Below, piece after piece: positions 14,590 to 22,837 of a DNA stretch of 45,198 nucleotides. The translations under genes were made by a program, and so were the position numbers. How positions within the stretch are numbered: the first letter of the stretch is position 1; each line of letters begins with the position of its first letter. This stretch comes from a virus. The notes under the pieces were generated by a model. It was not told where the DNA came from, searched no databases, and worked only from the letters and a program-made list of their open reading frames with translations. Location: the IMG/VR virus record IMGVR_UViG_3300035698_003692, positions 1 through 45,198 of that record. One strand, given 5' to 3'.

Positions 14590-14626
14590 TTTTGTTGTGT
14601 GGGAGGTGTAAAAGCCTCCTGCAAAA
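14590..14626 (+). other. stem-loop after the capsid gene
   Basis: GGAGG (14602-14606) pairs with CCTCC (14615-14619), and TTTTG (14590-14594) pairs with CAAAA (14622-14626), giving a bulged hairpin 10 bases after the capsid stop. No T-run follows, so it is not a standard terminator. It may be a message-stabilising or partial-termination element that lowers expression of the downstream genes. Confidence 0.45.
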
Positions 14627-14684
14627 CAATTGTATTATAAATATTCCTTTAATATTCAACAACAAAGTAAACACAAATCATAGT

Positions 14685-15575
14685 ATGGAAAAAAGTAAAA
14701 AGTCTAGATACGTTGTAAGAACCCTGAAAAGTTTAGACAGAAATAAAGTAGTTCAATTCAAACAGATACACGTTGATAGATTAATCAAACTTAAAAAGTT
14801 TGCAGGTTCATTCACAGGTATTGGACCAGGTTTAGATAAAAATGGTACCCCTTCTACAGGACTTAGCGAAGATTTCAGAGAAGATGGAGTTAAGAATACA
14901 GCATTATCAACTGGAACAAGAATAGGAATGGAGCAGTTAATGGAGTTGCCTGAAGGTTCTTTAAAACCTACATCACCATACTGGACTCAATTTTATGTAA
15001 GAATGGATTCTGAGACTATTGACTTAGATCTTTCAGATGATACAGACCTTTTAAAATATTTATTTTTACTTGGTCAGTCTATTGTAGCTAACGGATTAGA
15101 AGAAGCTGAGAATAATGCGGATGCAGAATTTGTTATTTATTCTAAAGAACAAGAAGCTAAAAATAGAGTAGATAGTAGAAGTGCGTTGAAAGAAGCATAT
15201 AGATTATCTGATAAGTTAGATAATGAAACTAAATTACAGATTTTATCTGTATATGGAATTAATGCTGATGCATCTCAAACTAATATTATCACAGATAAGA
15301 TTGATGAGAAGCTAGAAGAAGACCCAGAGAAGTTCTTAAAATTAGCTGCAGATAGTAACTTAGTTGTTAAATCTTTATTCTCAAGATGTTTAGATAAAGG
15401 TATTATTACAGCTAAAGATGGTTCTTTCTTTCACAATGAAGTTCCTTTAGGTTTTGATAAAGAATCTGCCGTAGTAGCTATTGCAAATAACATTCAGTTA
15501 ACAGCTGTGTTAAAAGCAAAATTATCTGGAGATATGGATCTAATACAAGAAGCATTAAACCCTTCTAAAGAATAA
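14685..15575 (+). CDS. crAss-type conserved virion protein, 296 aa
   Basis: The frame is open from 14592, but that region is the capsid-downstream hairpin. ATG at 14685 gives MEKSKKSRYVVRTLKSLDRNK, a proper basic start. The N-terminal part has a Gly-rich stretch (AGSFTGIGPGLDKNGTPSTGL); the rest is mostly helical and acidic. A gene of this size following the capsid protein is a constant feature of crAss-like structural modules, and head-associated roles (auxiliary capsid or completion protein) fit. I cannot name the exact counterpart. It is followed after five bases by the next gene. Confidence 0.65.
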   Translation: MEKSKKSRYVVRTLKSLDRNKVVQFKQIHVDRLIKLKKFAGSFTGIGPGLDKNGTPSTGLSEDFREDGVKNTALSTGTRIGMEQLMELPEGSLKPTSPYWTQFYVRMDSETIDLDLSDDTDLLKYLFLLGQSIVANGLEEAENNADAEFVIYSKEQEAKNRVDSRSALKEAYRLSDKLDNETKLQILSVYGINADASQTNIITDKIDEKLEEDPEKFLKLAADSNLVVKSLFSRCLDKGIITAKDGSFFHNEVPLGFDKESAVVAIANNIQLTAVLKAKLSGDMDLIQEALNPSKE

Positions 15576-15580
15576 ATAAA

Positions 15581-16189
15581 ATGACTGGAGCAGATTTTTC
15601 ATTATATGTAAAAGCAAAGCTGAATAGAATTGATACAAGCGCTTGGGAGGATGTGCGTACTGAAGAGATTCTATTCTTCGCATTAGATGCGTTGAAAAAG
15701 CTTTCACTTAGATTTGATGCAGGAGATGTTCCAGTTACTTTAGATAAAAGTGTAATTAATAACTATTTATCTTCTATTACAAAAAGGCAAACTATTGATT
15801 TGGTAGACAATAAAATTATTCTACCTTTACTATTGAAAATTAAAGATGCTGAAGTTCTAGTTAAAGTTGGCAACCAGACAGGAGTACAACCTACAAGAGA
15901 ACTTCCTACAGAAAGAATTAGCAATATTAAAAATAGTCCATTGTCGAGATCTTTTCCTGACAAACCAATTTACTTCTTAGCAGAAGAAAAAATTGTATTT
16001 TTGACGGATAGCACATTTACATGCGAAAAGGTATATCTAACATTTTTAGAGTACCCCGAAGAAATTGTAGAGTCAACTGGTTTAGATATGCCTTTCATGT
16101 CAGAACTGCAAGATGAGACAACAACTTTGATTATAGAGAATTTAGAAAATAGAAGGATTCAAACTCAGCCTACTATTACAAAACAATAA
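15581..16189 (+). CDS. putative neck ring / head-tail adaptor protein, 202 aa
   Basis: The last third (KVYLTFLEYPEEIV, then a DMPFMSEL segment and ETTTLIIENLENRRIQ) follows the pattern of crAss-like ring proteins: a strand with a Tyr/Pro-Glu turn, then 'MP/LPxxxHxE/DET' and a helix ending ENLExxRxQ. The N-terminus is helical (DFSLYVKAKLNRIDTSAWEDVRTEE). Ring proteins stack below the portal to form the neck and hold DNA. Assignment is by motif pattern and by position between capsid and muzzle; which ring level it forms cannot be read from sequence. Confidence 0.65.
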   Translation: MTGADFSLYVKAKLNRIDTSAWEDVRTEEILFFALDALKKLSLRFDAGDVPVTLDKSVINNYLSSITKRQTIDLVDNKIILPLLLKIKDAEVLVKVGNQTGVQPTRELPTERISNIKNSPLSRSFPDKPIYFLAEEKIVFLTDSTFTCEKVYLTFLEYPEEIVESTGLDMPFMSELQDETTTLIIENLENRRIQTQPTITKQ

Positions 16190-16217
16190 ATGAGTTATTA
16201 ATTAAATATTAAATATT

Positions 16218-17132
16218 ATGCGTAATTATGTATCAAAAGTGCTTGTCGGTAATGGTATTGGTTTTAAAGCAATCGATACACTGACGGAAGGTGAAATCGT
16301 ATCTATGGATTTAGATACAAGGGCAGCAGTAACAGCCGACACTAAAAACATTGTATTTGCTAGAGGTACCTCAGTGTTAGGTGAGCCTTTAATAGCAGGT
16401 CCAATTACGGTGAAGGGAATTGAGTCTTCAGTGACCAATCCTTATGAAGCTGCAGTCAATCAAAAATCTACATTAACCGTAACAACAGTTCCTGCTGTAG
16501 GAAAAACTGCTTTGTTTAAAGTTGTGTACATTGATAATTTAAGTATTGTTCCTAATCAAATTAAGCAGACAGCTATTTCAGTTACTGCCGGATTTGGAGA
16601 AACTGTTTCTAGTTTTGCTGAAAAAATTGCAGCAGAGTTTAACTTACAAGAATACTTGTTCGTTACAGTAACTCAAGCAGCTGGTGTAGTAACATTTGAA
16701 GCTAAAGTTTTGCTTACTAGAAGTAACTACAATGGAATTGATAAACCAGAAACATTAACTTTTGAAGTTGGTGCTCCTGATGAGTTCTCTGGAGTCGGTA
16801 AATATAGTGTTGCTAGAACTGTAGCTCCTAAATTAGGACAAGGTGATGCAGCTACTATTGCATGGTTAGAAGATCGTCATCAAGGAAGACAGGGTTTTTC
16901 TGACAGACGTTCTTGGAATAACCCTAGAAAGTTTAGTCCTACTGCAGAAAGAGGTGTATCTTATGATACAATTGTTATTAATGCAAACTCAATCGTTGAA
17001 GGAGATATGCAAGATAACAGAGCCAATCCAGTTGGAGTTATTTTAGCTATTGACAACACTGATAATATTCCTGCTGGAATGTTTTATGAAGAGTTAGAAA
17101 AAGTTATGAACTTGACGGAAATTCCTTCATAG
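16218..17132 (+). CDS. crAss-type structural protein, beta-rich, 304 aa
   Basis: Begins MRNYVSKVLVGNGIGFKAID and is rich in beta strands and small residues (VKGIESSVTNPYEAAVNQK, LTVTTVPAVGKTALFKVVYID). A C-terminal segment has WLEDRHQGRQGFSDRRSWN and ends with a helix (FYEELEKVMNL). Beta-barrel or Ig-like folding of the middle part is likely. In this location it could be an auxiliary capsid or collar protein; it has no enzyme motif. A strong terminator (17155-17187) follows, so it closes the transcription unit that starts at the capsid promoter. Confidence 0.6.
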   Translation: MRNYVSKVLVGNGIGFKAIDTLTEGEIVSMDLDTRAAVTADTKNIVFARGTSVLGEPLIAGPITVKGIESSVTNPYEAAVNQKSTLTVTTVPAVGKTALFKVVYIDNLSIVPNQIKQTAISVTAGFGETVSSFAEKIAAEFNLQEYLFVTVTQAAGVVTFEAKVLLTRSNYNGIDKPETLTFEVGAPDEFSGVGKYSVARTVAPKLGQGDAATIAWLEDRHQGRQGFSDRRSWNNPRKFSPTAERGVSYDTIVINANSIVEGDMQDNRANPVGVILAIDNTDNIPAGMFYEELEKVMNLTEIPS

Positions 17133-17154
17133 TATTATTCATTCATTTAGATTT

Positions 17155-17187
17155 AAAAAGCTTGACATATTTTGTCAGGCTTTTTTT
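17155..17187 (+). terminator. rho-independent terminator
   Basis: Stem GCTTGACA (17160-17167) with TGTCAGGC (17173-17180; one G-T pair), extended by AAAAA/TTTTT, then a run of seven T residues (17181-17187). It ends 13 bases before the ATG at 17201. TATATTTA (17189-17196) between them is a 7/8 match to the Bacteroidota -7 box but has no well-spaced TTTG. Confidence 0.85.
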
Positions 17188-17200
17188 ATATATTTACATT

Positions 17201-17869
17201 ATGAAAGCTAAAGAACATATTTTCAATTTAAGAGATAATTTAAGAGTTGCTAATAGTTCTCTTTTAGACAAGACAGATCAACATCTAATGTTCATGTTAG
17301 ATGAAGCTAGATCTATACTTATCAGTAGAAAAATTGCCAATAGGCATAACATTGATAACATGATTCAGTACTGTGATATTCTACCTTCAAAAGCCAATTC
17401 TAACGACCTTGCCATAGTAGGTGAAGAAGAGTTATTAAAGGTAATTATTCCTAAACCAATATCACTAAATGACAACATTGGAATATTTTCAGTCGGTAAT
17501 AATGATGCAAGAACTTCATACGCAAAAATTGACTACGGGAGAATAAGAACTTATATCCATAGAAAGTACACTTCAAAAACACCAGTATGGATTTACTCAA
17601 ATGACACAATACTTATATTAAACTCTGTTAGTGGATTACTAACTAAAGTTAGAGTTAGAGGAGTGTTTGATGAGCCATGGAGAATAGAAAAAATTAAGGG
17701 TAATATTAACCCATTAAATCCTTTTGATTTTGAGTATCCTTTGTCTTTGAAAGATTCTAATGCTGTGTATGACCTAGCTATGTCTGGGGATTTATCGTGG
17801 GGAGATTTCGCACTACAGAGTATAGCAAGAAAGAAAGCTGAAGCTAACAAACGTGCCGAAACTAGATAG
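17201..17869 (+). CDS. putative neck ring protein, 222 aa
   Basis: The frame is open from 17162, inside the terminator; ATG at 17201 (MKAKEHIFNLRDNLRV) is the sensible start. The N-terminal helix (LMFMLDEARSILISRKI) and the later VRVRGVFDEPWRIEKIKGN followed by FDFEYPLSLKDSNAVYDLAMSGDL match my memory of a crAss-like ring protein: a beta domain with an 'RGIFEDP'-like turn, then a 'FPLxxxxxxxV' helix. It would sit in the neck between portal and muzzle. Its last 17 bases overlap the next start at 17853, suggesting coupled translation of the neck proteins. Confidence 0.65.
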   Translation: MKAKEHIFNLRDNLRVANSSLLDKTDQHLMFMLDEARSILISRKIANRHNIDNMIQYCDILPSKANSNDLAIVGEEELLKVIIPKPISLNDNIGIFSVGNNDARTSYAKIDYGRIRTYIHRKYTSKTPVWIYSNDTILILNSVSGLLTKVRVRGVFDEPWRIEKIKGNINPLNPFDFEYPLSLKDSNAVYDLAMSGDLSWGDFALQSIARKKAEANKRAETR

Positions 17870-18341
17870 AAATTTAATACTACTCAAAGAGGTTTATAGA
17901 TACTACAAGAATCACGCTAAAGGCGAAATTGTAGACTTAAAAACATTCAAAGAGATACTGGATACCCACGGAACTGAGTTTAACAAGTTCTTATTAGCAG
18001 GAAAAGATGTGAAACTCTTCAGTGGATTATCTTTAATGGGAGTTAGAAAGCACGTTCAATTAACATATATTGATAAACTAGCATCAAAGAAAGCAGGTAA
18101 AAAAGTATTAAAAACTAATACACATTCAGGAAATTATGTTGCTAAAGTGTACTGGAGAAGGAGTAGGACTAGAATCAATTCACGAGGATGGAGTTTCAGA
18201 TCAAGTAGAGAACTATCGTCAGGAATAAGTACTATAATGAAAAGGCATTTAGGACATACTACTTTTGTAGGAAATATGGGAGTTTATGACAAGAATGCAA
18301 AATCTGAATATAATAAAAAAGTATTAAAAATCATCTTATGA
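17853..18341 (+). CDS. crAss-type conserved basic protein of the neck module, 162 aa
   Basis: Starts inside the previous gene and ends four bases into the next. Strongly basic (many Lys/Arg, e.g. YWRRSRTRINSRG, SRELSSGISTIMKRHLG), with helices at the N-terminus (LILLKEVYRYYKNHAKG). Small basic proteins between ring-protein genes occur in other crAss-like genomes; a tail-hub or DNA-contacting neck part are possible. No catalytic motif or metal site is visible. The tight overlaps on both sides argue that it is made in step with the ring proteins. Confidence 0.6.
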   Translation: MPKLDRNLILLKEVYRYYKNHAKGEIVDLKTFKEILDTHGTEFNKFLLAGKDVKLFSGLSLMGVRKHVQLTYIDKLASKKAGKKVLKTNTHSGNYVAKVYWRRSRTRINSRGWSFRSSRELSSGISTIMKRHLGHTTFVGNMGVYDKNAKSEYNKKVLKIIL

Positions 18342-18940
18342 ATTTTGAAGTTCCAGAAGTAGTAATAGAAAAGACAATCCGAGGATTTGGGTTAAAGGAT
18401 TATGAGTATGTAGTAGATGATTTTGTCGAAGATATTGCTGAAGCAATGAAGTTGATAGGAGCTGAAAAAGTTTTTGCTGTAAGAACTTGTGAACTTAAAG
18501 TTATAAATTCTACTGCTAAATTGCCTAGAGATTTAGAAGCAATAAAATCTATATATCCTGATGTTCCTTATAGTCATGTAGGTCAATTTATAGAAATTGA
18601 TTTATCTAATACCTCATCTGTTGTATTAACTTATCAAGCAATGCCAGTAGATGAAAGAGGGTATGTTTTAGTTCCTGACAATGCTGCAGTTCGTGAAGCT
18701 GTAATGTGGTATCTGGCAAAGTTCTTAATACTTAGAGGTGTTATAAAAACTGTTTCATACTCAACGGCAGAAGCTGAGTGGCAGTGGAGATGTGGTTCTG
18801 CGAGAGCTGAGATGAATGTAATGAACATTGGAGCTTGGGCAAAGGTGCAGAGAGATTTTGTATCCCTCAATAACTCTTCATCTTCAATAGATCCTAACAT
18901 AAAGTATATTTTAAATAGAGAAAAGAACAGACTTAGATAA
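18338..18940 (+). CDS. neck ring / head-tail connector protein, 200 aa
   Basis: The clearest ring protein here. The central TAKLPRDLEAIKSIYPDVPYS, IEIDLSNTSSVVLTYQAMPVDERGYVLVPDNAAVREAVMWYLAKFL shows the family's strand-turn-'MPVDExGYxxVPDN'-helix signature. It is expected to bind the portal or an earlier ring. The N-terminus (VPEVVIEKTIRGFGLKDYEYVVDDF) is helical. The final base of its stop is the first base of the muzzle start (18940), so the two are translated together. Its exact place in the stack of rings cannot be decided from sequence alone. Confidence 0.7.
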   Translation: MNFEVPEVVIEKTIRGFGLKDYEYVVDDFVEDIAEAMKLIGAEKVFAVRTCELKVINSTAKLPRDLEAIKSIYPDVPYSHVGQFIEIDLSNTSSVVLTYQAMPVDERGYVLVPDNAAVREAVMWYLAKFLILRGVIKTVSYSTAEAEWQWRCGSARAEMNVMNIGAWAKVQRDFVSLNNSSSSIDPNIKYILNREKNRLR

Positions 18941-21900
18941 TGGAAAACATAAAATTTGATAAAGGTATTTTCACAGCTAATGCTGAAAGCAAGACTCCAG
19001 AAGGCTTTTATTCAGATGCTATGAACATTAGAGAGAATGGACCAGTAAGACAAACCGATGAGGGAATGCTTAAAACTAGCGTACCTGATGGAGTTACTAT
19101 ATGGGGAAATACGGCTATAGCAGATGAAACTATTATCGTTGGACAATTATACTCAAGAACTATAATAGGAGTTCTAGGAACAGATAATTCATGGACAGTA
19201 ATGAGTCATAGGGATGTTGATACTATAAGAGCTATCAAACCTTTACAAGTTACGGGTAGAAAGAATTGGGCAGGAGAAAGATTGATATATTTTTCTACTG
19301 CAAATGGAGCTAGGAGAATAAACTTAGATAAAGAACTTCCTACAAATGATGAGGAATTTGATAAAATAACCTCTTTATTCCTTGAGTATGATTTACCAAA
19401 AACAAACTATTTAGGTGAAAACAGTACAGGAAATCTATCTAGTGGTGTTTATCAGTTTGGTGTTAGACTAGTAACTGACTCAAAAGCTGCAACTCCATTT
19501 GGTATAGTTACAGGTGTGATACCTGTTACCCCAGGAAATGTAGGAACACTTAGGAATGATGTACACGGTGCACCCCCTCAAACTCCTACAAATAAAGCTA
19601 TAGAACTAGAGATAAACAATGTAGATTCAGCCTTCAAATACATACAAATTGGTATTCTTACATACGTAGGATTAGCCAATGTTCCCGTAGTAAGTGTGAG
19701 TAATCTTATACCCATCAATGATAGGGTTAACATGAAGTACACTTACACAGGAGAATCTGATAATCTATCTCAAATTAGTCTTAATGAATTTATAACATCT
19801 GGTGCGAACTACGATACTGGTGAGTTCTTTACACAGACTGGTGGGACTTTACTAATCGGATCTCCTACAGAATCAGATACACCAAATATTGATTGGCATA
19901 GAGTAGCTCAGAATATTGTATCTAAATATGTGGTTAAGAAAATAGCCTATAAAGAAGATTTAAACTTTGAAATAACTACAGAGACTATAACCAAGCAAGG
20001 AAAACAAAAAGTTATTGAAACATCTTCCCCCGCGATGGATGATTCTTACAAAAATCCAGTAACTGTAGAGAAATTTAAAAGTCACAGACGAGGAGAAGTT
20101 TATGGATTTACGCTAACTCCTGTGTTTACCTCTGGAGTTCTTGGGCCAACTGTACACATACCTGCAGATAACTCATCAAATACTGAGCCTTCTGTAGGTT
20201 CTTCTATTGATGATGGCGGTCTGTTGGGAACCTTTATATCCCAAGAAGAGTACCCTGATAATAGATACCCAAATATTCCCATATCAAGTGGTTTAAGATT
20301 CCACAAATTTCCTACTGCAGTACAACAACCATTGGTGTCAGGAAGTGTAGATTCAAATAACCTTCATATTAGAGTTCTCGGTGTTAAGTTTGAGAATATT
20401 AAACTACATTCTTCAGAACTTCAATACCAAAATACCATAAAAGGTTATATAATTGGTAGAGTAAATAGAAAGGGAAGTGAGTCACAACTAGCTCAAGGGA
20501 TAGTTAGACCTACTCAAAGTATAAGATACAATAACGAGGATGAATTTACTAGAAGTACGGCCATTGCTGATGGGCATACTAACTGGTTGATTGATACAGC
20601 TGCTGGTGGAACTGCCAGTGGATGTTACCCAGTATCTAAAGATTACTCAAATTTTACCTTTGTATCTCCTGATATTATACACAACTTACACAGCGAGGAT
20701 GAAGCATCTCATATTTATCAGCATTCAGCTTATAGATGTAATCCTTATTCTGCTTTAACAAACTTTAGTGCAGAAACATCTAAAACTAACACGGGTAAAG
20801 CCAATGTAGCTTTTAAAAACATAACAGGTGAAAAAGATCCTAACTTTAGTATAGACCAAACCAAGTCACAGTTATCAGGAGATAGAGTAAATATAGGTCC
20901 ATTTGGATTACCTCTACAGCCAGGTATAAGAGGAGGTAAGGAGAATACTACTGTTGTTAAAGGAACTGACATTATTAGAATGGCATCATCTGATGGGTTC
21001 TCTTGGTTAAGCACTTCTAATGGAAATCCTATTAAATTTGATAGGACTGATGATACTCTATACAATGTGTATCAGTTAGCATCAAATAGTAGTCATAGAC
21101 ATGGATTAGTATTTGCTGGAGATTCATCTCCTATATATACGGGTGTGCCTAATTTATCTAGCAGTAGACCTTCATTTGTAGTCCACTCATTGTATCGTGA
21201 AGTACTAAAGCCTTTCGGAACATTAGATCAAATGGTCTCTATGCAAGTACATTTTGCTGAAGCTAACTCTACTGAGACTACATTCTTTAATGGTGATACC
21301 TTCATAAATAAGTATGGGTTATCTCTAAATGATGAAGGATTTTATCCTTATAACAATAAGGATGACGACGGAGCCGATTCTTACAATAAACCTGCCAATA
21401 TGTCTATGATTGTTTATATGTGGATTGAATCTAGTAATAACTATGATTTTAAACACTATGAAGAACCTGAAACATTTAGCGCTGAATCTGTTACAGGTTC
21501 AGGATCTGTACCTTACTATCCTGCATACAAAGTCCTTAGTAACTATGAAGTTCCTTTAGGAATTTTGTCTATGAGTGGTGATGCCTTTAAAAGGTTAGGT
21601 TATGCAAGTCAATACAACAATCAATACTCTGCACAACCTAATGCTAAGCCATTTGCAGTAACTCCTAAAGAAGATTTAGAGAGAAAAGCAGAGCTTAGAA
21701 ACAGAATACTGTACTCTTCTGAGTCAGTGCAAGGTGAGAAAGCAGACGGTTATCAGATATTTTTACCTAATAACTACTATGATTTACCATCTGAGCATGG
21801 ATACATGACAGATATATACGTGAATAATGAACTCTATGCATCAACACCTGAGACACAGTGGTTGTTATTCTACAATACTTTAGCAACTCAGGCAACTTCT

Positions 21901-22836
21901 GTAGGTGAGGTGGTACTAGGAACTGGAGGAGCATTCAATAGACCAGCCAAAGCATTGAGTACCTTAGATGGAGGATATGGTGGTACTAGTCATTGGACAC
22001 ATGCTGTAGATACTCCTAGGGGAAGGTTCTTTGTGGATAAGAAACAAGGTATTATGTTCCAATCTATAGAAGGATTAAAGCCTATTTCCGCAATGTTCTT
22101 AGATGATTCTTACAAGGATAGTATCCCATTGCTTGATGATATGTCTATTAGACTTGGAGTAGAGGCAATGAGAGATAGAGTATTCATAAGAATTGGTAAT
22201 GAGATGTATTCGTATGGATATTCTTCTGAGATGTTTATCAGTAGACATAACTATTTGCCTAGATGGATGCTATCTCATGGGCCTAATATGTTCTCTCAAA
22301 AAGATTCCAATTCAATTGGTAGATTAGGAGTTTATAAACATAGTAAAGGAATCAATGGTTATTACTATGGACTTAGAACTCCTAGCTATATAACACTGGT
22401 AGCAAATATGGGATCTAATACTTCAAAGGATTTTAAATCGCTATCTTTAGTAACACAAGTAAATAGTTTAAGTGGAGATAATTTGCCATTTAAAACGTTT
22501 GATGAAATTGAAGTATGGAACAAGGAACAATACACAGGTCTTGTGGATATTGTTATTAAGGAAAATGCCTTTCAGAAAGAGGGAATTCTAGAGACTTTAA
22601 CTTCAAGAATTAAAAATAGTTTTAGATTAAGCATACATAGAAACATAGTAGCTAATCCGAATTTAAGTATATTTGAACCTAGTAATCACTTACAGCTTAA
22701 AAAAGATCTAGTTCCTACCAAATGGCTAGATAAAATTAAAGGGAATTACATTAACATAAAACTCATTAACCTTAATAATGAAGGCACTTTAAAGTTGGAA
22801 GATGCTTCAATATTAATAGCAGAAAATAACAGATAA
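18940..22836 (+). CDS. muzzle / tail-nozzle protein
   Basis: 1298-residue protein immediately after the ring genes, in the place and size range of the crAss-like muzzle (nozzle) protein, which forms the short tail tube. The start MENIKFDKGIFTANAESKTPEG, followed by a Gly/Asn-rich NIRENGPVRQTDEGMLKTSV segment, is typical. The body is beta-rich with many short strands and loops (propeller-like in related podoviral nozzles), e.g. LIYFSTANGARRINLDKEL, and a late WMLSHGPNM / NGYYYGLRTPSY region. No transmembrane segment. It ends one base before the next gene, the lysozyme-bearing cargo protein, which probably sits inside or under the muzzle. Confidence 0.8.
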   Translation: MENIKFDKGIFTANAESKTPEGFYSDAMNIRENGPVRQTDEGMLKTSVPDGVTIWGNTAIADETIIVGQLYSRTIIGVLGTDNSWTVMSHRDVDTIRAIKPLQVTGRKNWAGERLIYFSTANGARRINLDKELPTNDEEFDKITSLFLEYDLPKTNYLGENSTGNLSSGVYQFGVRLVTDSKAATPFGIVTGVIPVTPGNVGTLRNDVHGAPPQTPTNKAIELEINNVDSAFKYIQIGILTYVGLANVPVVSVSNLIPINDRVNMKYTYTGESDNLSQISLNEFITSGANYDTGEFFTQTGGTLLIGSPTESDTPNIDWHRVAQNIVSKYVVKKIAYKEDLNFEITTETITKQGKQKVIETSSPAMDDSYKNPVTVEKFKSHRRGEVYGFTLTPVFTSGVLGPTVHIPADNSSNTEPSVGSSIDDGGLLGTFISQEEYPDNRYPNIPISSGLRFHKFPTAVQQPLVSGSVDSNNLHIRVLGVKFENIKLHSSELQYQNTIKGYIIGRVNRKGSESQLAQGIVRPTQSIRYNNEDEFTRSTAIADGHTNWLIDTAAGGTASGCYPVSKDYSNFTFVSPDIIHNLHSEDEASHIYQHSAYRCNPYSALTNFSAETSKTNTGKANVAFKNITGEKDPNFSIDQTKSQLSGDRVNIGPFGLPLQPGIRGGKENTTVVKGTDIIRMASSDGFSWLSTSNGNPIKFDRTDDTLYNVYQLASNSSHRHGLVFAGDSSPIYTGVPNLSSSRPSFVVHSLYREVLKPFGTLDQMVSMQVHFAEANSTETTFFNGDTFINKYGLSLNDEGFYPYNNKDDDGADSYNKPANMSMIVYMWIESSNNYDFKHYEEPETFSAESVTGSGSVPYYPAYKVLSNYEVPLGILSMSGDAFKRLGYASQYNNQYSAQPNAKPFAVTPKEDLERKAELRNRILYSSESVQGEKADGYQIFLPNNYYDLPSEHGYMTDIYVNNELYASTPETQWLLFYNTLATQATSVGEVVLGTGGAFNRPAKALSTLDGGYGGTSHWTHAVDTPRGRFFVDKKQGIMFQSIEGLKPISAMFLDDSYKDSIPLLDDMSIRLGVEAMRDRVFIRIGNEMYSYGYSSEMFISRHNYLPRWMLSHGPNMFSQKDSNSIGRLGVYKHSKGINGYYYGLRTPSYITLVANMGSNTSKDFKSLSLVTQVNSLSGDNLPFKTFDEIEVWNKEQYTGLVDIVIKENAFQKEGILETLTSRIKNSFRLSIHRNIVANPNLSIFEPSNHLQLKKDLVPTKWLDKIKGNYINIKLINLNNEGTLKLEDASILIAENNR

Positions 22837-22837
22837 C

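Noticed and set aside
14587-14594. TACTTTTG after the capsid gene as a promoter
   Set aside because: It matches the -7 box, but no TTTG lies about 21 bases upstream and the sequence is part of the stem-loop.
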